Assembly: GCF_001279005.1 (NCBI RefSeq)
Contig: NZ_LGCN01000254.1
Span: 1-17,744, forward strand
Direction of reading: 5' to 3'
Source: Streptomyces caelestis
GTDB taxonomy: Bacteria > Actinomycetota > Actinomycetes > Streptomycetales > Streptomycetaceae
Length of the DNA: 17,744 bases
The notes under the pieces were generated by a model, which ran no database searches, had not been told where the DNA came from, and was given only the letters and a program-made list of their open reading frames with translations. The position numbers and the translations under genes are program-made. This document shows, one piece after another, positions 1 to 7,815 of this stretch. Position 1 is the stretch's first letter. Every line of letters begins with the position of its first letter.

Positions 1-2
1 CC

Positions 3-824
3 CCCGCCCCGACTCCGGGCACACCCGCCCCGCAACCCACGGCCGCACTCCCGGGCGGCGCCCCCGGCACGGGTTCGCGACCCACCCCCATCCCGGCTCC
101 GGGCACACTCGCCCCAGCCCCGGGCGCGCCCGTGCCGAGCTTCCCGGGCGCGGCCTCCGAGGGCGCCCGTAGCGGGCCGGCCCTCGTCGGTCCCCGCGCA
201 GCACTCGTCACCGGCACGCCGGAACGCGACGCACCCCGCCCCGGCGTCACCGGGCGCGCCCGGCGCCGGGCCCCGAGGACCCCCGCCCCCGGTGGCACCC
301 CCTCGCTGCGGCGGCTGATCGGCGAGGACCTCCGGGCCGTCCTCGACCGCGATCCGTCCTGCTCCGGCCGGCTGGAGGCGCTGCTGCACGCCGGCTGGCA
401 GGGCCTGGCCCTGCACCGGCTGGCCCACCGCCACTACGCGAACGGACGCCGGCTGCGGGCCGCCGTCCTCACCCGCCTGGCCCGGCTGCTGACCGGCATG
501 GAGATCCACGCCGGCGCCCGCATCGGCCGGCGCGCCTTCATCGACCACGGGTTCGGCGTCGTCATCGGCGAGACCGCGGTCGTCGGCGACGACGTGACGC
601 TGTACCACGGCGTCACCCTCGGCTCGCGCGGCTGGCTGCGCGACAGCGACAGCGGCCGGCGCCGCCACCCCGTGGTGGGCGACGGGGTCCTCATCGGCAC
701 GGGCGCCTCCGTCCTGGGCCCGGTCACCGTCGGCGACGGCCGCAGCATCGCCGCCCACTCCCTGGTCCTGCGCGACCTGCCCGCGACGCCCCGCCCCAAA
801 TCCGGTCACGCAGCGCGGAGATGA
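3..824 (+). CDS. Serine O-acetyltransferase (EpsC/CysE type), 5' end outside window
   Basis: This enzyme would acetylate L-serine with acetyl-CoA to give O-acetylserine, the cysteine precursor. The C-terminal half shows left-handed beta-helix hexapeptide repeats. Counting from a GTG at 132, these include IDHGFGVVIGE (Asp138 and His139, the family's catalytic pair) and YHGVTLGS (His159). An alpha-helical SAT N-domain (RRLIGEDLRAVLDRDPSC) starts near residue 60. The frame is open to the left edge with no stop. Codons 3-300 encode a Pro/Ala/Gly/Thr-rich, low-complexity segment built partly from a repeated CTCCGGGCACAC unit. The true start is therefore unknown: 132 GTG, a start nearer the helical domain, or one outside the window. 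The C-terminus ends soon after VLRDLP and lacks the usual PxG(I/V)PAR tail, so it may be short or changed. Confidence 0.85.
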   Translation, partial: PAPTPGTPAPQPTAALPGGAPGTGSRPTPIPAPGTLAPAPGAPVPSFPGAASEGARSGPALVGPRAALVTGTPERDAPRPGVTGRARRRAPRTPAPGGTPSLRRLIGEDLRAVLDRDPSCSGRLEALLHAGWQGLALHRLAHRHYANGRRLRAAVLTRLARLLTGMEIHAGARIGRRAFIDHGFGVVIGETAVVGDDVTLYHGVTLGSRGWLRDSDSGRRRHPVVGDGVLIGTGASVLGPVTVGDGRSIAAHSLVLRDLPATPRPKSGHAARR

Positions 825-937
825 CGAACTCCGTTTCGATTTCTCCGTACCCCCGCCGCCCTCGGGGATGCTGCACCTGAACCGCACACCCGCACACCCG
901 CACACTGCCCGACCGGACGCAACGGAGAGTGACCCAC

Positions 938-2461
938 GTGCTCAGCAGACGCTCCCTCATACGGGCCTCGGCCGGTTCCACCGCGGCGGTCGCCCTCACC
1001 GCCACCACCGGCGGCTTCGTCCTCGCCGCCGGCGCCGCGGTGCCCTGGAGCACTCTGCGGGACGGTCTCGCCGGCCGTCTCGTCCTGCCCGACGACGCCG
1101 GCTACGACACCGCCCGGCAGCTCCAGCTCGCCCAGTTCGACGCCGTCCACCCGCAGGCCGTCGCCTACTGCGCCACCGACGCCGACGTCGCCGCCTGCGT
1201 CCGCTTCGCCCAGGACAACGGCCTGGCCACCGCCGTCCGCAGCGGCGGCCACAGCGCCGCCGGCTACTCCACGAGCCCCGGCCTGGTCATCGACGTCTCC
1301 CGCCTCGACGGCGTCCGCGTCGGCGGCTCCACCGTCCACCTCGGCGCCGGCAGCCAGGGCGTCGACGTCGTCAACGCCCTCTCCCCGTACGGCATCCAGG
1401 TCGCCGGCGGCACCTGCCCCACCGTCGCCATGGGCGGCTGGATCCAGGGCGGCGGCCTGGGCTACACCTCCCGCGCGTACGGCATGGGCTCCGACCGCCT
1501 CGTCTCCGCCCGCGTCGTCCTCGCCGACGGCCGCACCGTACGCGCCTCCGCCACCTCTCACCCCGACCTGTTCTGGGCGCTGCGCGGGGGCGGCGGCGGC
1601 AACTTCGGCATCGTCACCGCCTACGAGGTACGGCCCGTGCGGATCCCGGTCCTGACCCTCTTCAACCTCAACTTCCGCTACTCCGACGCCGTCCAGGTGA
1701 TCCTCGCCTGGCAGGACTGGATGGCGTCCGCACCCCGCGAACTCGCCTGCGAACTGATGTTCCTGCACTCCACCGACGCCCCCGCCGGCACGGAGCCCAA
1801 CGTCGTCCTCACCGGCGGCTACCACGGCGCCAAGAGCGACTGCGACCGCCTCCTGGACCGGCTCACCACCGCGGTCGGCCACCCCGGCACCAACCGCACC
1901 AGCAGCGAACTCCCCTACACCCAGGCGATGATGCAGGTGTACGGCTGCGGCGACACGACCGTCGACGCGTGCCACCGCGTCGGCTTCACCCCCGAGGCCC
2001 AGCTCCCCCGCGACTCCCACACCACCCAGCGCAACCTGTTCTTCGACCGGCCCTGGACCCCCGCCACCGCCCAGGCCGCCCTGGACGCCTTCATCGCGGA
2101 CCCCGCCCCCGGCCAGTTCCGCTTCCTCGGCCTGTTCCCCTACGGCGGCCGCATCAACGAGGTGTCCCCCACCGCCACCGCGTTCGTCCACCGCGACGCG
2201 GTGCTCAACGCCGGCTACGCCGTCACCCTGCCCACCGCCGACCCCGCCGCGGGCGACCGCGACCGGGCCCAGGCCTGGGTGGACAAGGCCCACACCACCC
2301 TGGACCCCCAGTCCAACCACCGCTCGTACCAGAACTACATGGACCCGGCCCTCACCACCTGGCGCCAGGCCTACTACGGCGACAACTACGCCCGCCTGCG
2401 GACCGTCAAGCGGGCCTACGACCCCGACCGCTTCTTCCGCTTCGCCCAAGCCGTCGACTGA
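938..2461 (+). CDS. Secreted FAD-binding oxidoreductase, berberine-bridge-enzyme type
   Basis: This is a flavin-dependent oxidase or dehydrogenase of the PCMH/BBE superfamily; the substrate cannot be read from sequence. A twin-arginine signal (SRRSLIRAS, then a hydrophobic Ala/Val-rich stretch) predicts folded export by Tat. The FAD domain has SGGHS (His105), and [11 protein letters not shown] supplies Cys160; together these are the two residues used for bicovalent FAD attachment. The C-terminal BBE motif is intact (YQNYMD, then YYGDNYARL, then [11 protein letters not shown]). The length of 507 aa is normal. I chose the GTG at 938 over the in-frame GTG at 929 because GGAG at 924-927 lies 10 nt before 938 but would touch 929. 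The thioredoxin reductase starts 40 bp downstream on the same strand. Confidence 0.9.
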   Translation: MLSRRSLIRASAGSTAAVALTATTGGFVLAAGAAVPWSTLRDGLAGRLVLPDDAGYDTARQLQLAQFDAVHPQAVAYCATDADVAACVRFAQDNGLATAVRSGGHSAAGYSTSPGLVIDVSRLDGVRVGGSTVHLGAGSQGVDVVNALSPYGIQVAGGTCPTVAMGGWIQGGGLGYTSRAYGMGSDRLVSARVVLADGRTVRASATSHPDLFWALRGGGGGNFGIVTAYEVRPVRIPVLTLFNLNFRYSDAVQVILAWQDWMASAPRELACELMFLHSTDAPAGTEPNVVLTGGYHGAKSDCDRLLDRLTTAVGHPGTNRTSSELPYTQAMMQVYGCGDTTVDACHRVGFTPEAQLPRDSHTTQRNLFFDRPWTPATAQAALDAFIADPAPGQFRFLGLFPYGGRINEVSPTATAFVHRDAVLNAGYAVTLPTADPAAGDRDRAQAWVDKAHTTLDPQSNHRSYQNYMDPALTTWRQAYYGDNYARLRTVKRAYDPDRFFRFAQAVD

Positions 2462-2501
2462 CCCGCCCCGCCACGGCCCGCCTCCGACCGAAGGACCCAC
2501 C

Positions 2502-3461
2502 GTGACCAGCACCGGCGACCGCGTACGCGACGTCATCATCATCGGCTCCGGCCCCGCCGGCTACACCGCAGCCCTCTACACCGCCCGCGCCCAACTGACC
2601 CCGCTGGTCTTCGCCGGCTCCCTCCTCGTCGGCGGCGCCCTCACCACCACCACGGAGGTGGAGAACTTCCCCGGCTTCCCCGAGGGGGTCATGGGCCCCG
2701 ACCTGATGGACCGCATGCGCGAACAGGCCGAACGGTTCGGCGCCGAGATCGTCGACGACGACATCACCGCGGTGGACCTCACCGGTGACATCAAGACCGT
2801 CACCGACTCCACCGGCGCCGAGCACCACGCCCGCACCGTGATCGTCGCCACCGGCTCGCAGCACCGCAAGCTGGGACTGCCCCGCGAGGACGCGCTCTCC
2901 GGCCGCGGCGTCTCCTCCTGCGCCACCTGCGACGGCTTCTTCTTCAAGGACCGGGACATCGCGGTCGTGGGCGGCGGCGACACCGCGATGGAGGAGGCCA
3001 CCTTCCTCACCCGCTTCGCCGCGTCCGTGACGGTCGTCCACCGGCGCGACGCCCTGCGCGCCTCCAAGGTCATGCAGGAACGTGCCTTCGGCAACCCGAA
3101 GATATCCTTCGCCTGGAACAGCGAGGTCGCCGAGATCCACGGCGAGGACCGCCTCACCTCCCTGACCCTGCGCGACACCGTCACCGGCGAGGAGCGCCCC
3201 CTCCCGGTCACGGGCCTCTTCGTGGCCATCGGCCACGACCCCCGCACCGACCTGTTCAAGGGCCAGCTGGCCCTCGACGACGCCGGCTACATCGAGGTCG
3301 CCTCCCCCACCACCCGCACCGGCGTCCCCGGCGTCTTCGCCGCGGGCGACGCGGTCGACCACACCTACCGCCAGGCCGTCACGGCCGCCGCCACGGGCTG
3401 CGCGGCGGCCCTGGACGCGGAACGCCACCTCGCGGACAACCCCAGGATCGGACTCTGCTGA
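2502..3461 (+). CDS. trxB: Thioredoxin-disulfide reductase (NADPH)
   Basis: This cytosolic flavoprotein passes electrons from NADPH through FAD to a redox-active disulfide and on to thioredoxin or a similar partner. All family motifs are visible: GSGPAG (15-20) for FAD; CATC (Cys140 and Cys143) as the redox disulfide; GGGDTA (157-162) and HRRDALRA (180-187) for NADPH, including the arginines that bind the 2'-phosphate; and the C-terminal GVFAAGD FAD motif. The intact NADPH site argues against a GliT/HlmI-type dithiol oxidase, which lacks it. The length of 319 aa is normal. The GTG start has AAGGA 6 nt upstream. No thioredoxin gene lies beside it. It probably shares a transcript with the upstream FAD oxidase, so it may serve a dedicated pathway rather than housekeeping redox. 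Confidence 0.93.
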   Translation: MTSTGDRVRDVIIIGSGPAGYTAALYTARAQLTPLVFAGSLLVGGALTTTTEVENFPGFPEGVMGPDLMDRMREQAERFGAEIVDDDITAVDLTGDIKTVTDSTGAEHHARTVIVATGSQHRKLGLPREDALSGRGVSSCATCDGFFFKDRDIAVVGGGDTAMEEATFLTRFAASVTVVHRRDALRASKVMQERAFGNPKISFAWNSEVAEIHGEDRLTSLTLRDTVTGEERPLPVTGLFVAIGHDPRTDLFKGQLALDDAGYIEVASPTTRTGVPGVFAAGDAVDHTYRQAVTAAATGCAAALDAERHLADNPRIGLC

Positions 3462-3611
3462 GGACCCGCGGCCGACCCGTGATCCGCCGTGCACCGTGGC
3501 GTGCCGTCGGACCGCCCGGCCTCACCTCGGGTGCCGGTCCAGGAACCGGCAGCCGTCCTCCGGCCCGAACCACGGGGTGCCGGTGCGCCCGCCCGGATCG
3601 GCGTGCGGCGT

Positions 3612-3646
3612 CCTCGGCCCCGACCTGAGGCCGGGCCGGGCCGAGG
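3612..3646. terminator. Possible bidirectional terminator between trxB and WYL gene
   Basis: A 9-bp perfect stem (CCTCGGCCC / GGGCCGAGG) with a 17-nt GC-rich loop sits between two convergent genes. There is no U-tract, as is common in Streptomyces. The rest of 3462-3665 holds no recognised gene. On the minus strand a GTG at 3669 overlaps the WYL stop as GTGA and opens a short frame. The neighbouring frame, ending at 3522 with TPWFGPEDGCRFLDRHPR, has almost purely G/C third positions, so a frameshifted small coding remnant is possible here. Confidence 0.35.
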
Positions 3647-3665
3647 GCCTGCTCGTCGTTCGTTC

Positions 3666-4655
3666 TCACGGCGGCGGACCGGTCCCCGGTCCCGCGGCGC
3701 GGGCGTAGCGGGCGGCGAGGTCCGCGAACGCCGTGGCCAGTTGCGGTGGGCCGACGACTTCGATGTCGGTGTCGAAGTGGCCGAGGGCGGTGGCGAGTCC
3801 GGTCCAGGACCAGGAGCCGAGGGTGAGCCGGCAGTGGTGGGGGCCGAGCTCCTCGACGATTCCGTCCCGGGCGAAGGGGGCGACGTCGGCGGCCGGAAGG
3901 TGGAGGACGACCTCGCCTCGGCAGGGCCAGTCGGTGGTCGTGCCGTCGTTGCCGCGGAACCGGCCGGTGATGAACGTGGAGACGTCGCCGCCGGGCAGTT
4001 CGCGCGGGGTGAAGCGAGGGCCGGCGGGTGTGCGGAGCCGGATGCGGTCGACGCGGAAGGTGCGCCAGTCCTCGCGGTCGAGGTCCCAGGCCACGAGGTA
4101 CCAGCGATGGCGCCAGGTGACCAGGTGGTGGGGTTGTACGCGGCGGGGGGCGCCGGCCGAGGTGCCCGGGCCCGGAGTGTGGTCGAGACGCAGTTCCTGG
4201 CGGGCGTGGAGGACGCGACTGAGCTCCATCAGGACCTGAGGGTCCACCTCGGGAGTGTCGCCGGCCTCGGGCGGCCGGACGGCGGTGACGCGCAACAGGT
4301 CGATGCGGTGGCGCAGATGGGGTGGCATGACTTGGCGGAGGGTGGCCAGGGCCCGGGCGGCGTCCTCGGCGACGGCGGTGCCGGTGGCCGCGGTCCGCAG
4401 CGCGACGGCCAGGGCGACGGCCTGGCCGTCGTCGAACAGGAGAGGTGGCATACGGGTGCCGGCCTCCAGCCGGTAACCGCCGGCCGGCCCTTTGACGGTG
4501 GTGATCGGGTAACCGAGGTCGCGCAGCCGGTCGATGTCGCGGCGCACGGTGCGCGAGGTGACGTCCAGACGCCCGGCGAGATCCTCGCCGGACCAGTCAC
4601 GGTGGGTCTGGAGCAGCGAGAGGAGCGCGAGCAGCCGGGAGGACGTCTTCTGCAT
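3666..4655 (-). CDS. YafY-type HTH/WYL-domain transcriptional regulator
   Basis: This is a DNA-binding regulator with an N-terminal winged helix (KTSSRLLALLSLLQ, then VTSRTVRRDIDRLRDLGYPI, then KGPAGGYRL) and a C-terminal WYL ligand-sensing region. Its core is the RWYLVAWDLDREDWRTFRVDRI segment region, followed by the WCX-like C-terminal part. About 329 aa is typical for the family. I chose the ATG at 4655 (MQKTSSR), the usual family N-terminus. An ATG three codons upstream (4664) is equally possible, and neither has a strong Shine-Dalgarno sequence. It is divergent from the VOC gene, with a 160-bp shared promoter region. Pairs of this kind are common in actinobacteria, and the regulator probably controls the VOC gene and itself. 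The ligand is unknown. Confidence 0.88.
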   Translation of the reverse strand: MQKTSSRLLALLSLLQTHRDWSGEDLAGRLDVTSRTVRRDIDRLRDLGYPITTVKGPAGGYRLEAGTRMPPLLFDDGQAVALAVALRTAATGTAVAEDAARALATLRQVMPPHLRHRIDLLRVTAVRPPEAGDTPEVDPQVLMELSRVLHARQELRLDHTPGPGTSAGAPRRVQPHHLVTWRHRWYLVAWDLDREDWRTFRVDRIRLRTPAGPRFTPRELPGGDVSTFITGRFRGNDGTTTDWPCRGEVVLHLPAADVAPFARDGIVEELGPHHCRLTLGSWSWTGLATALGHFDTDIEVVGPPQLATAFADLAARYARAAGPGTGPPP

Positions 4656-4679
4656 GGGATCCATGATCCCCGCAGTAGA

Positions 4680-4710
4680 GGACACATCCTGTCCGGTACT
4701 CCTGACACGG
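4680..4710. promoter_or_regulatory. Candidate operator of the WYL/VOC divergent pair
   Basis: GGACA-N5-TGTCC at 4680-4694 is a perfect inverted repeat upstream of both divergent starts. On the minus strand CAGGA also occurs twice, 13 bp apart, within the same segment. The position is right for autoregulation by the WYL protein. No binding data support it, and the exact operator boundaries are inferred. Confidence 0.4.
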
Positions 4711-4815
4711 TGGCGTACAAGCCGCTCAGGAGACATCACCCCTGGTCACGGCGGTCGCCACCCGGACCGGCCGGGACGGCGGCGCATGCGTCACATCGAG
4801 GCAAGGAGCAAGCCC

Positions 4816-5238
4816 GTGTCCGTCACGACCACCACTCACCTGAACTTCCGGGGCGCCGCACGCGAGGCGCTGGACTTCTACCGGTCCGTCTTCGGCGGAC
4901 GCACCGTCGCGGTCACCTACAAGGACGCGGGCGCCGTGCAGAACGAGAGCGAGGCGGACTGGGTGATGTGGGGCGAGGTGGCCGGCGACAACGGCTTCCA
5001 CGTCATGGCCTACGACGTGCCCTCGCAGCTGCCCTGGAACCAGGGCGAGAACCCGTTCTTCGTCTCCGTACGCGGTGACGACGCCGAGGAGATCGGCGCC
5101 CTGTGGGGCAGGCTCGCCGAGGGCTCGGCCGTCGTGCGTCCGCTGGAGCCCGCACCGTGGGCGCCGCTGTACGGCATGCTCACCGACCGCTTCGGCGTCA
5201 CCTGGGTCCTGGACGTCACCGCCCCGTACAACGGCTGA
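4816..5238 (+). CDS. VOC-superfamily protein (PhnB-like / glyoxalase fold)
   Basis: This is a small cytosolic vicinal-oxygen-chelate protein of 140 aa. It begins with the typical PhnB-like opening THLNFRGAAREALDFYRSVFGG and ends with YGMLTDRFGVTWVLDV, the second beta-alpha-beta-beta-beta module. The subfamily is often annotated as a 3-demethylubiquinone methyltransferase-like or glyoxalase-like protein, but its reaction is not established. The GTG start is set by AAGGAG at 4803-4808, 7 nt upstream. It is divergent from the WYL regulator and is followed by a strong hairpin, so it is probably transcribed alone. Confidence 0.88.
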   Translation: MSVTTTTHLNFRGAAREALDFYRSVFGGRTVAVTYKDAGAVQNESEADWVMWGEVAGDNGFHVMAYDVPSQLPWNQGENPFFVSVRGDDAEEIGALWGRLAEGSAVVRPLEPAPWAPLYGMLTDRFGVTWVLDVTAPYNG

Positions 5239-5263
5239 ACCGGACGTCCCGACAGGAACCGCA

Positions 5264-5302
5264 CCGTCCGGGCCACCGCGGCGACACGCGCGGCCCGGAC
5301 GG
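5264..5302 (+). terminator. Terminator after the VOC gene
   Basis: An 11-bp perfect stem (CCGTCCGGGCC / GGCCCGGACGG) encloses a second small CGCG/CGCG stem. It begins 25 bp after the VOC stop codon. No U-tract follows. Confidence 0.55.
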
Positions 5303-5346
5303 CGCGGGCACCGAACACGTACGACAACGGAAGGAAACAGGTCACC

Positions 5347-5472
5347 GTGCGCATGCGGAAGCCGGAACGGACCGGCACCGACGCCCGCCCTCCGGACGCC
5401 TCCTGCCCACCCCTCTCCCCCACCCGCACGCACCTGCGCCGACGCCCGCCCCACGACCGAGCCGCAGCCTGA
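5347..5472 (+). CDS. Possible 41-codon leader ORF before the glycosylase gene
   Basis: A GTG-started frame of 41 residues (VRMRKPERTGTD..., Arg/Pro-rich) ends 7 nt before the glycosylase ATG. AAGGA lies 11 nt upstream of the GTG, a better ribosome binding site than the glycosylase itself has. It matches no family I recognise. It could be a coupled leader peptide, or simply untranslated leader. Confidence 0.2.
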   Translation: MRMRKPERTGTDARPPDASCPPLSPTRTHLRRRPPHDRAAA

Positions 5473-5479
5473 GCACGCC

Positions 5480-6574
5480 ATGACCATCCTCGACAACCGC
5501 GCCCTCAACCGCGCCACCCTCGCCCGCCAGCACCTGCTCACGCGCACCGACACCCCCGTGCCCGAGGCGGTGGCCCACCTGTGCGGCCTGCAGGCGCAGG
5601 AACCCCAGGAGCCCTTCATCGGCCTGTGGTCCCGGCTGGCCGGCTTCGAACCCGGACGACTGGACGACGCGCTGACCGGCCGCACGGTGGTGCGCACCCA
5701 CCTGATGCGCCGCACCGTCCACCTCGTCACCGCGGGCGACGCGCTCGCCTGGCGGGCCCGCCACGACACCATGCTCCGGCAACGCGTACGCGGCACCTAC
5801 CGAAACGAACTGGCCGGCATCGACATGGACGAGGTCGCCGCCGCAGGCCGCGCGGTGACGGCCGACCGGCAACCCCGCACCATGCGCGAACTCGTGCAGG
5901 CCCTCGAAGACCGCTGGCCCGGCCCACCACGCCGCGTCCTGGGCGAGCTGCTCGTCGCAGCCCTCGTCCCCATGGCCCAACTCCCGCCCCGCGGCCTGTG
6001 GCAGCAGCGGGCAGGCGTGCGCAACCTGCCGTTGGCCATCTGGCTGGAACGGGACATCGACCCCCTGCCCACCGGGGACGGCGATCCCGTCGGGCAGCGG
6101 CTGCTGCGCCGCTACCTCGCCGCCTACGGGCCCGCCGCCGGCGCGGACCTGCGCGCCTGGTGCGGCCTCACCGGTCTTCCCGCCGCCGTCAAGGCCTGCC
6201 GGGAAGAACTCGTCGTCTTCCGCGACGAACGCGGCCGCGAACTGCTCGACCTGCCCGACGCACCCCGCCCCCACCCCGACACCCCGGCCCCCGTCCGGTT
6301 CCTCCCGGCCTTCGACAACGCCGTCCTCGGCTACCACGACCGCAGCCGCATCATCGACGCCCCCCACCTCGGTCTGTCCGTGGCAGGCCACCGTACGGTC
6401 CTCGTCGACGGACGCGTCACCGCCACCTGGACCGTGCGCGACCACCGGCTTCACATCAGCCCCCTCCGCCCCCTCACCGCCCCGGAACAGGAAGCCGTCC
6501 ACGCCGAAGCCCAGGACCTGGCCACCTTCCTGGACGAAGGCATCGAGGACGTCCGGCTCGGCACCGAGGACTGA
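5480..6574 (+). CDS. AlkZ-like (HTH_42 superfamily) winged-helix DNA glycosylase
   Basis: This is a member of the AlkZ/YcaQ superfamily of DNA glycosylases, built from tandem winged helices. AlkZ itself unhooks azinomycin interstrand crosslinks, and relatives remove bulky or crosslinked N7-purine adducts. The catalytic QxQ motif is present as Gln38-Ala-Gln40 in CGLQAQEPQEPF. That is the AlkZ-like pattern; as I recall, YcaQ-like members have QxD. RTHLMRRTVHLV (72-83), the next conserved block, follows. The protein is 364 aa, full length. The ATG is chosen because MTILDNRALNRATLARQHLL is the family's usual N-terminus. The ribosome binding site is poor. Such genes can be self-resistance genes inside genotoxin clusters or stand-alone repair genes; no cluster is visible here. 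Confidence 0.85.
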   Translation: MTILDNRALNRATLARQHLLTRTDTPVPEAVAHLCGLQAQEPQEPFIGLWSRLAGFEPGRLDDALTGRTVVRTHLMRRTVHLVTAGDALAWRARHDTMLRQRVRGTYRNELAGIDMDEVAAAGRAVTADRQPRTMRELVQALEDRWPGPPRRVLGELLVAALVPMAQLPPRGLWQQRAGVRNLPLAIWLERDIDPLPTGDGDPVGQRLLRRYLAAYGPAAGADLRAWCGLTGLPAAVKACREELVVFRDERGRELLDLPDAPRPHPDTPAPVRFLPAFDNAVLGYHDRSRIIDAPHLGLSVAGHRTVLVDGRVTATWTVRDHRLHISPLRPLTAPEQEAVHAEAQDLATFLDEGIEDVRLGTED

Positions 6575-6587
6575 CGCTCGCGCCGCC

Positions 6588-6610
6588 CGGTCCCCGACGC
6601 GACGGGACCG
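6588..6610. terminator. Weak hairpin after the glycosylase gene
   Basis: A 7-bp stem (CGGTCCC / GGGACCG) with a 9-nt loop lies 14 bp after the glycosylase stop, in a convergent intergenic region. The remaining bases to 6758 show no recognisable gene. Confidence 0.3.
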
Positions 6611-6758
6611 TCCGCGAAGGAACCGGGACGCGGCGGTCGCGGCCGGGCCACAGGGCCTGGGTCTCCTCGACGCGCAGGCAGTCGGGCTCCGGCCCTCCCC
6701 TCCTCCGGCGCCTCCGGCCAGGGCCCGGACCACCGCCCACACCGCACGCCGTCCGCCG

Positions 6759-7619
6759 TCACCGGGCCGGTTCCGACATCCGCGCGCACCTGGGGCACAC
6801 CTCGCCCTCCGCCGCCACGGGCACCCCGCACATCCCCCGGTCCCCCTGGCACTCGTACGCGCGGCGGATCACGGGGTCCGCACCGGCGACGTGCCGCCGC
6901 GGGGCCGGCGGCGCCTCCCGGGCGTCCTCCCACGCGCGGCGGGGACCGGGCACCGGAGAGACCAGGGCGTCACTCAGCCGCTTCGCGAGGACGGCGCTCA
7001 CGTCCTTCCGCAGCGGCGTGGGGAGCGGGCGGGCCAGCAGCTCCCACAGGACCTCGTCCTTCCAGCCGAGACGGAACAGTTCGTCGACGACCAGGCCCTG
7101 GTCGCGCAGTGGCTTGCCGGTGAGCATCAACGTCGGGTGGGCGTCGCCGAGCGACTGGAGGAACCGCACGCCCTCGGTCAACGCGATCACCACCTCGGGC
7201 GGCTTCTTCCCGTCCGTCCTTCCCTCCTTCCGAGGCTCGGGGCGGGAACCTACGGAGGGACGGACGGTTCCCTGAGGTTTCTCTGGTGGGTCACTGACGG
7301 TTAGTGGCTCATCTTGACCCGAGGTCGGGCTCAAGTTGAACCCGACCTCGGGCTCATCTTGAACCGGGGTCGGGCTCAAGTTGAGCCCAGGGTCGGGCTC
7401 ATCTTGAGCCATCAGCTGGTCAGAGGGGGTGCCGGGGTTATCCACAGGGTCGGGCTCATCTTGAGCCGTCAGCTGGTCGGCGCCCTGCACGGCACCCTTC
7501 GCCGTCTTCTTCCTCCCGCGCCGTCCTCGACCTCTAGTCCCACGGCCGTCACCCGCCCCCCGGCCGGGGGGCGTCGTCGCGTCCGGGCCGACAGGGGGTC
7601 TCCGGTACGGTCCGGGCAC
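6759..7619 (-). CDS. Helix-turn-helix protein of plasmid/ICE type, C-terminal part, probably 5'-truncated
   Basis: The C-terminal half matches a large Streptomyces family of plasmid- and island-borne HTH proteins. It has the segment LMLTGKPLRDQGLVVDELF, then WKDEVLWELLARPLP, and ends in a zinc-ribbon-like CQGDRGMC...CPRC. In that family a winged helix comes first, then a repetitive linker, then this domain. Here the winged helix is missing and the linker opens the protein, with 15-residue repeats alternating QDEP and NLSP. The upstream region is occupied by the anti-sigma gene, whose 3' end overlaps this frame by 71 bp. A GTG at 7490 with AAGGG 4 nt upstream is an alternative start. The repeats correspond to phased DNA palindromes. 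Function is unknown; I infer a link to replication or element maintenance from the family. Confidence 0.55.
   Translation of the reverse strand: MPGPYRRPPVGPDATTPPGRGAGDGRGTRGRGRRGRKKTAKGAVQGADQLTAQDEPDPVDNPGTPSDQLMAQDEPDPGLNLSPTPVQDEPEVGFNLSPTSGQDEPLTVSDPPEKPQGTVRPSVGSRPEPRKEGRTDGKKPPEVVIALTEGVRFLQSLGDAHPTLMLTGKPLRDQGLVVDELFRLGWKDEVLWELLARPLPTPLRKDVSAVLAKRLSDALVSPVPGPRRAWEDAREAPPAPRRHVAGADPVIRRAYECQGDRGMCGVPVAAEGEVCPRCARMSEPAR
7306..7467. repeat. Array of six phased palindromes (GGCTCA-N3-TGARCC)
   Basis: Units start at 7306, 7328, 7351, 7373, 7396 and 7453. The first five are 22 or 23 bp apart, about two helical turns, and alternate TC and AG at the centre. The units at 7373, 7396 and 7453 are perfect GGCTCA/TGAGCC inverted repeats; the 7373 unit extends to an 8-1-8 palindrome. 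The others carry one mismatch. All lie within the truncated HTH gene. Confidence 0.85.
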
Positions 7620-7815
7620 CGGTTGCGGGAAGCCCTTCGAACGAGGGCAGCCCGATGCCCGAGAGCACCAGGGTCACCTCGGCGAACCGCCGCTGTTCGG
7701 CCGAGCACTCCGCGCACCGTCCGAGATGCTCCGAGATGCCGGCGTCCGGCCGGCCGTGCCGGTCCCCGGCGAGGGCCAGGACGGCCAGTTCTTCCCTGGT
7801 CTGTTCGCAGTTCAC
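7549..7815 (-). CDS. Zinc-finger (zf-HC2) anti-sigma-type protein, apparently shortened
   Basis: The N-terminal 70 residues look like an anti-sigma zinc-binding domain: NCEQTREELAVLALAGD, then SEHLGRCAECSAE with the His-x3-Cys-x2-Cys signature at about residues 30-36. Such domains hold an ECF sigma factor inactive. No membrane segment follows. After LPSFEGLPATGARTVPE the frame turns into low-complexity PCRPGRDDAPRPGGG and stops at 88 aa, inside the HTH gene's frame. The GTG at 7815 is fixed by AAGGAG 5 nt upstream. The ECF sigma gene at 9500 is on the other strand and not adjacent, so pairing with it is unproven. The short, odd C-terminus may mark a deletion junction. Confidence 0.65.
   Translation of the reverse strand: MNCEQTREELAVLALAGDRHGRPDAGISEHLGRCAECSAEQRRFAEVTLVLSGIGLPSFEGLPATGARTVPETPCRPGRDDAPRPGGG

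Noticed and set aside
806..2542. Long minus-strand open frame opposite the FAD oxidase
   Set aside because: Its Gly/Val/Ala-rich product is the antisense of a gene with clear motifs on the plus strand; long shadow frames are expected at this GC content.
2502..3461. GliT/HlmI-type dithiol oxidase instead of thioredoxin reductase
   Set aside because: The NADPH-binding GGGDTA and HRRxxxRA motifs are intact, whereas those oxidases lack them.
5342..6742. 466-codon minus-strand frame opposite the DNA glycosylase
   Set aside because: Gly-rich low-complexity product; the glycosylase on the plus strand is intact with its QxQ motif.
7306..7467. CRISPR array
   Set aside because: The repeats are 15-bp palindromes with 7-8 bp between them, too short for CRISPR repeats and spacers, and no cas genes are present.
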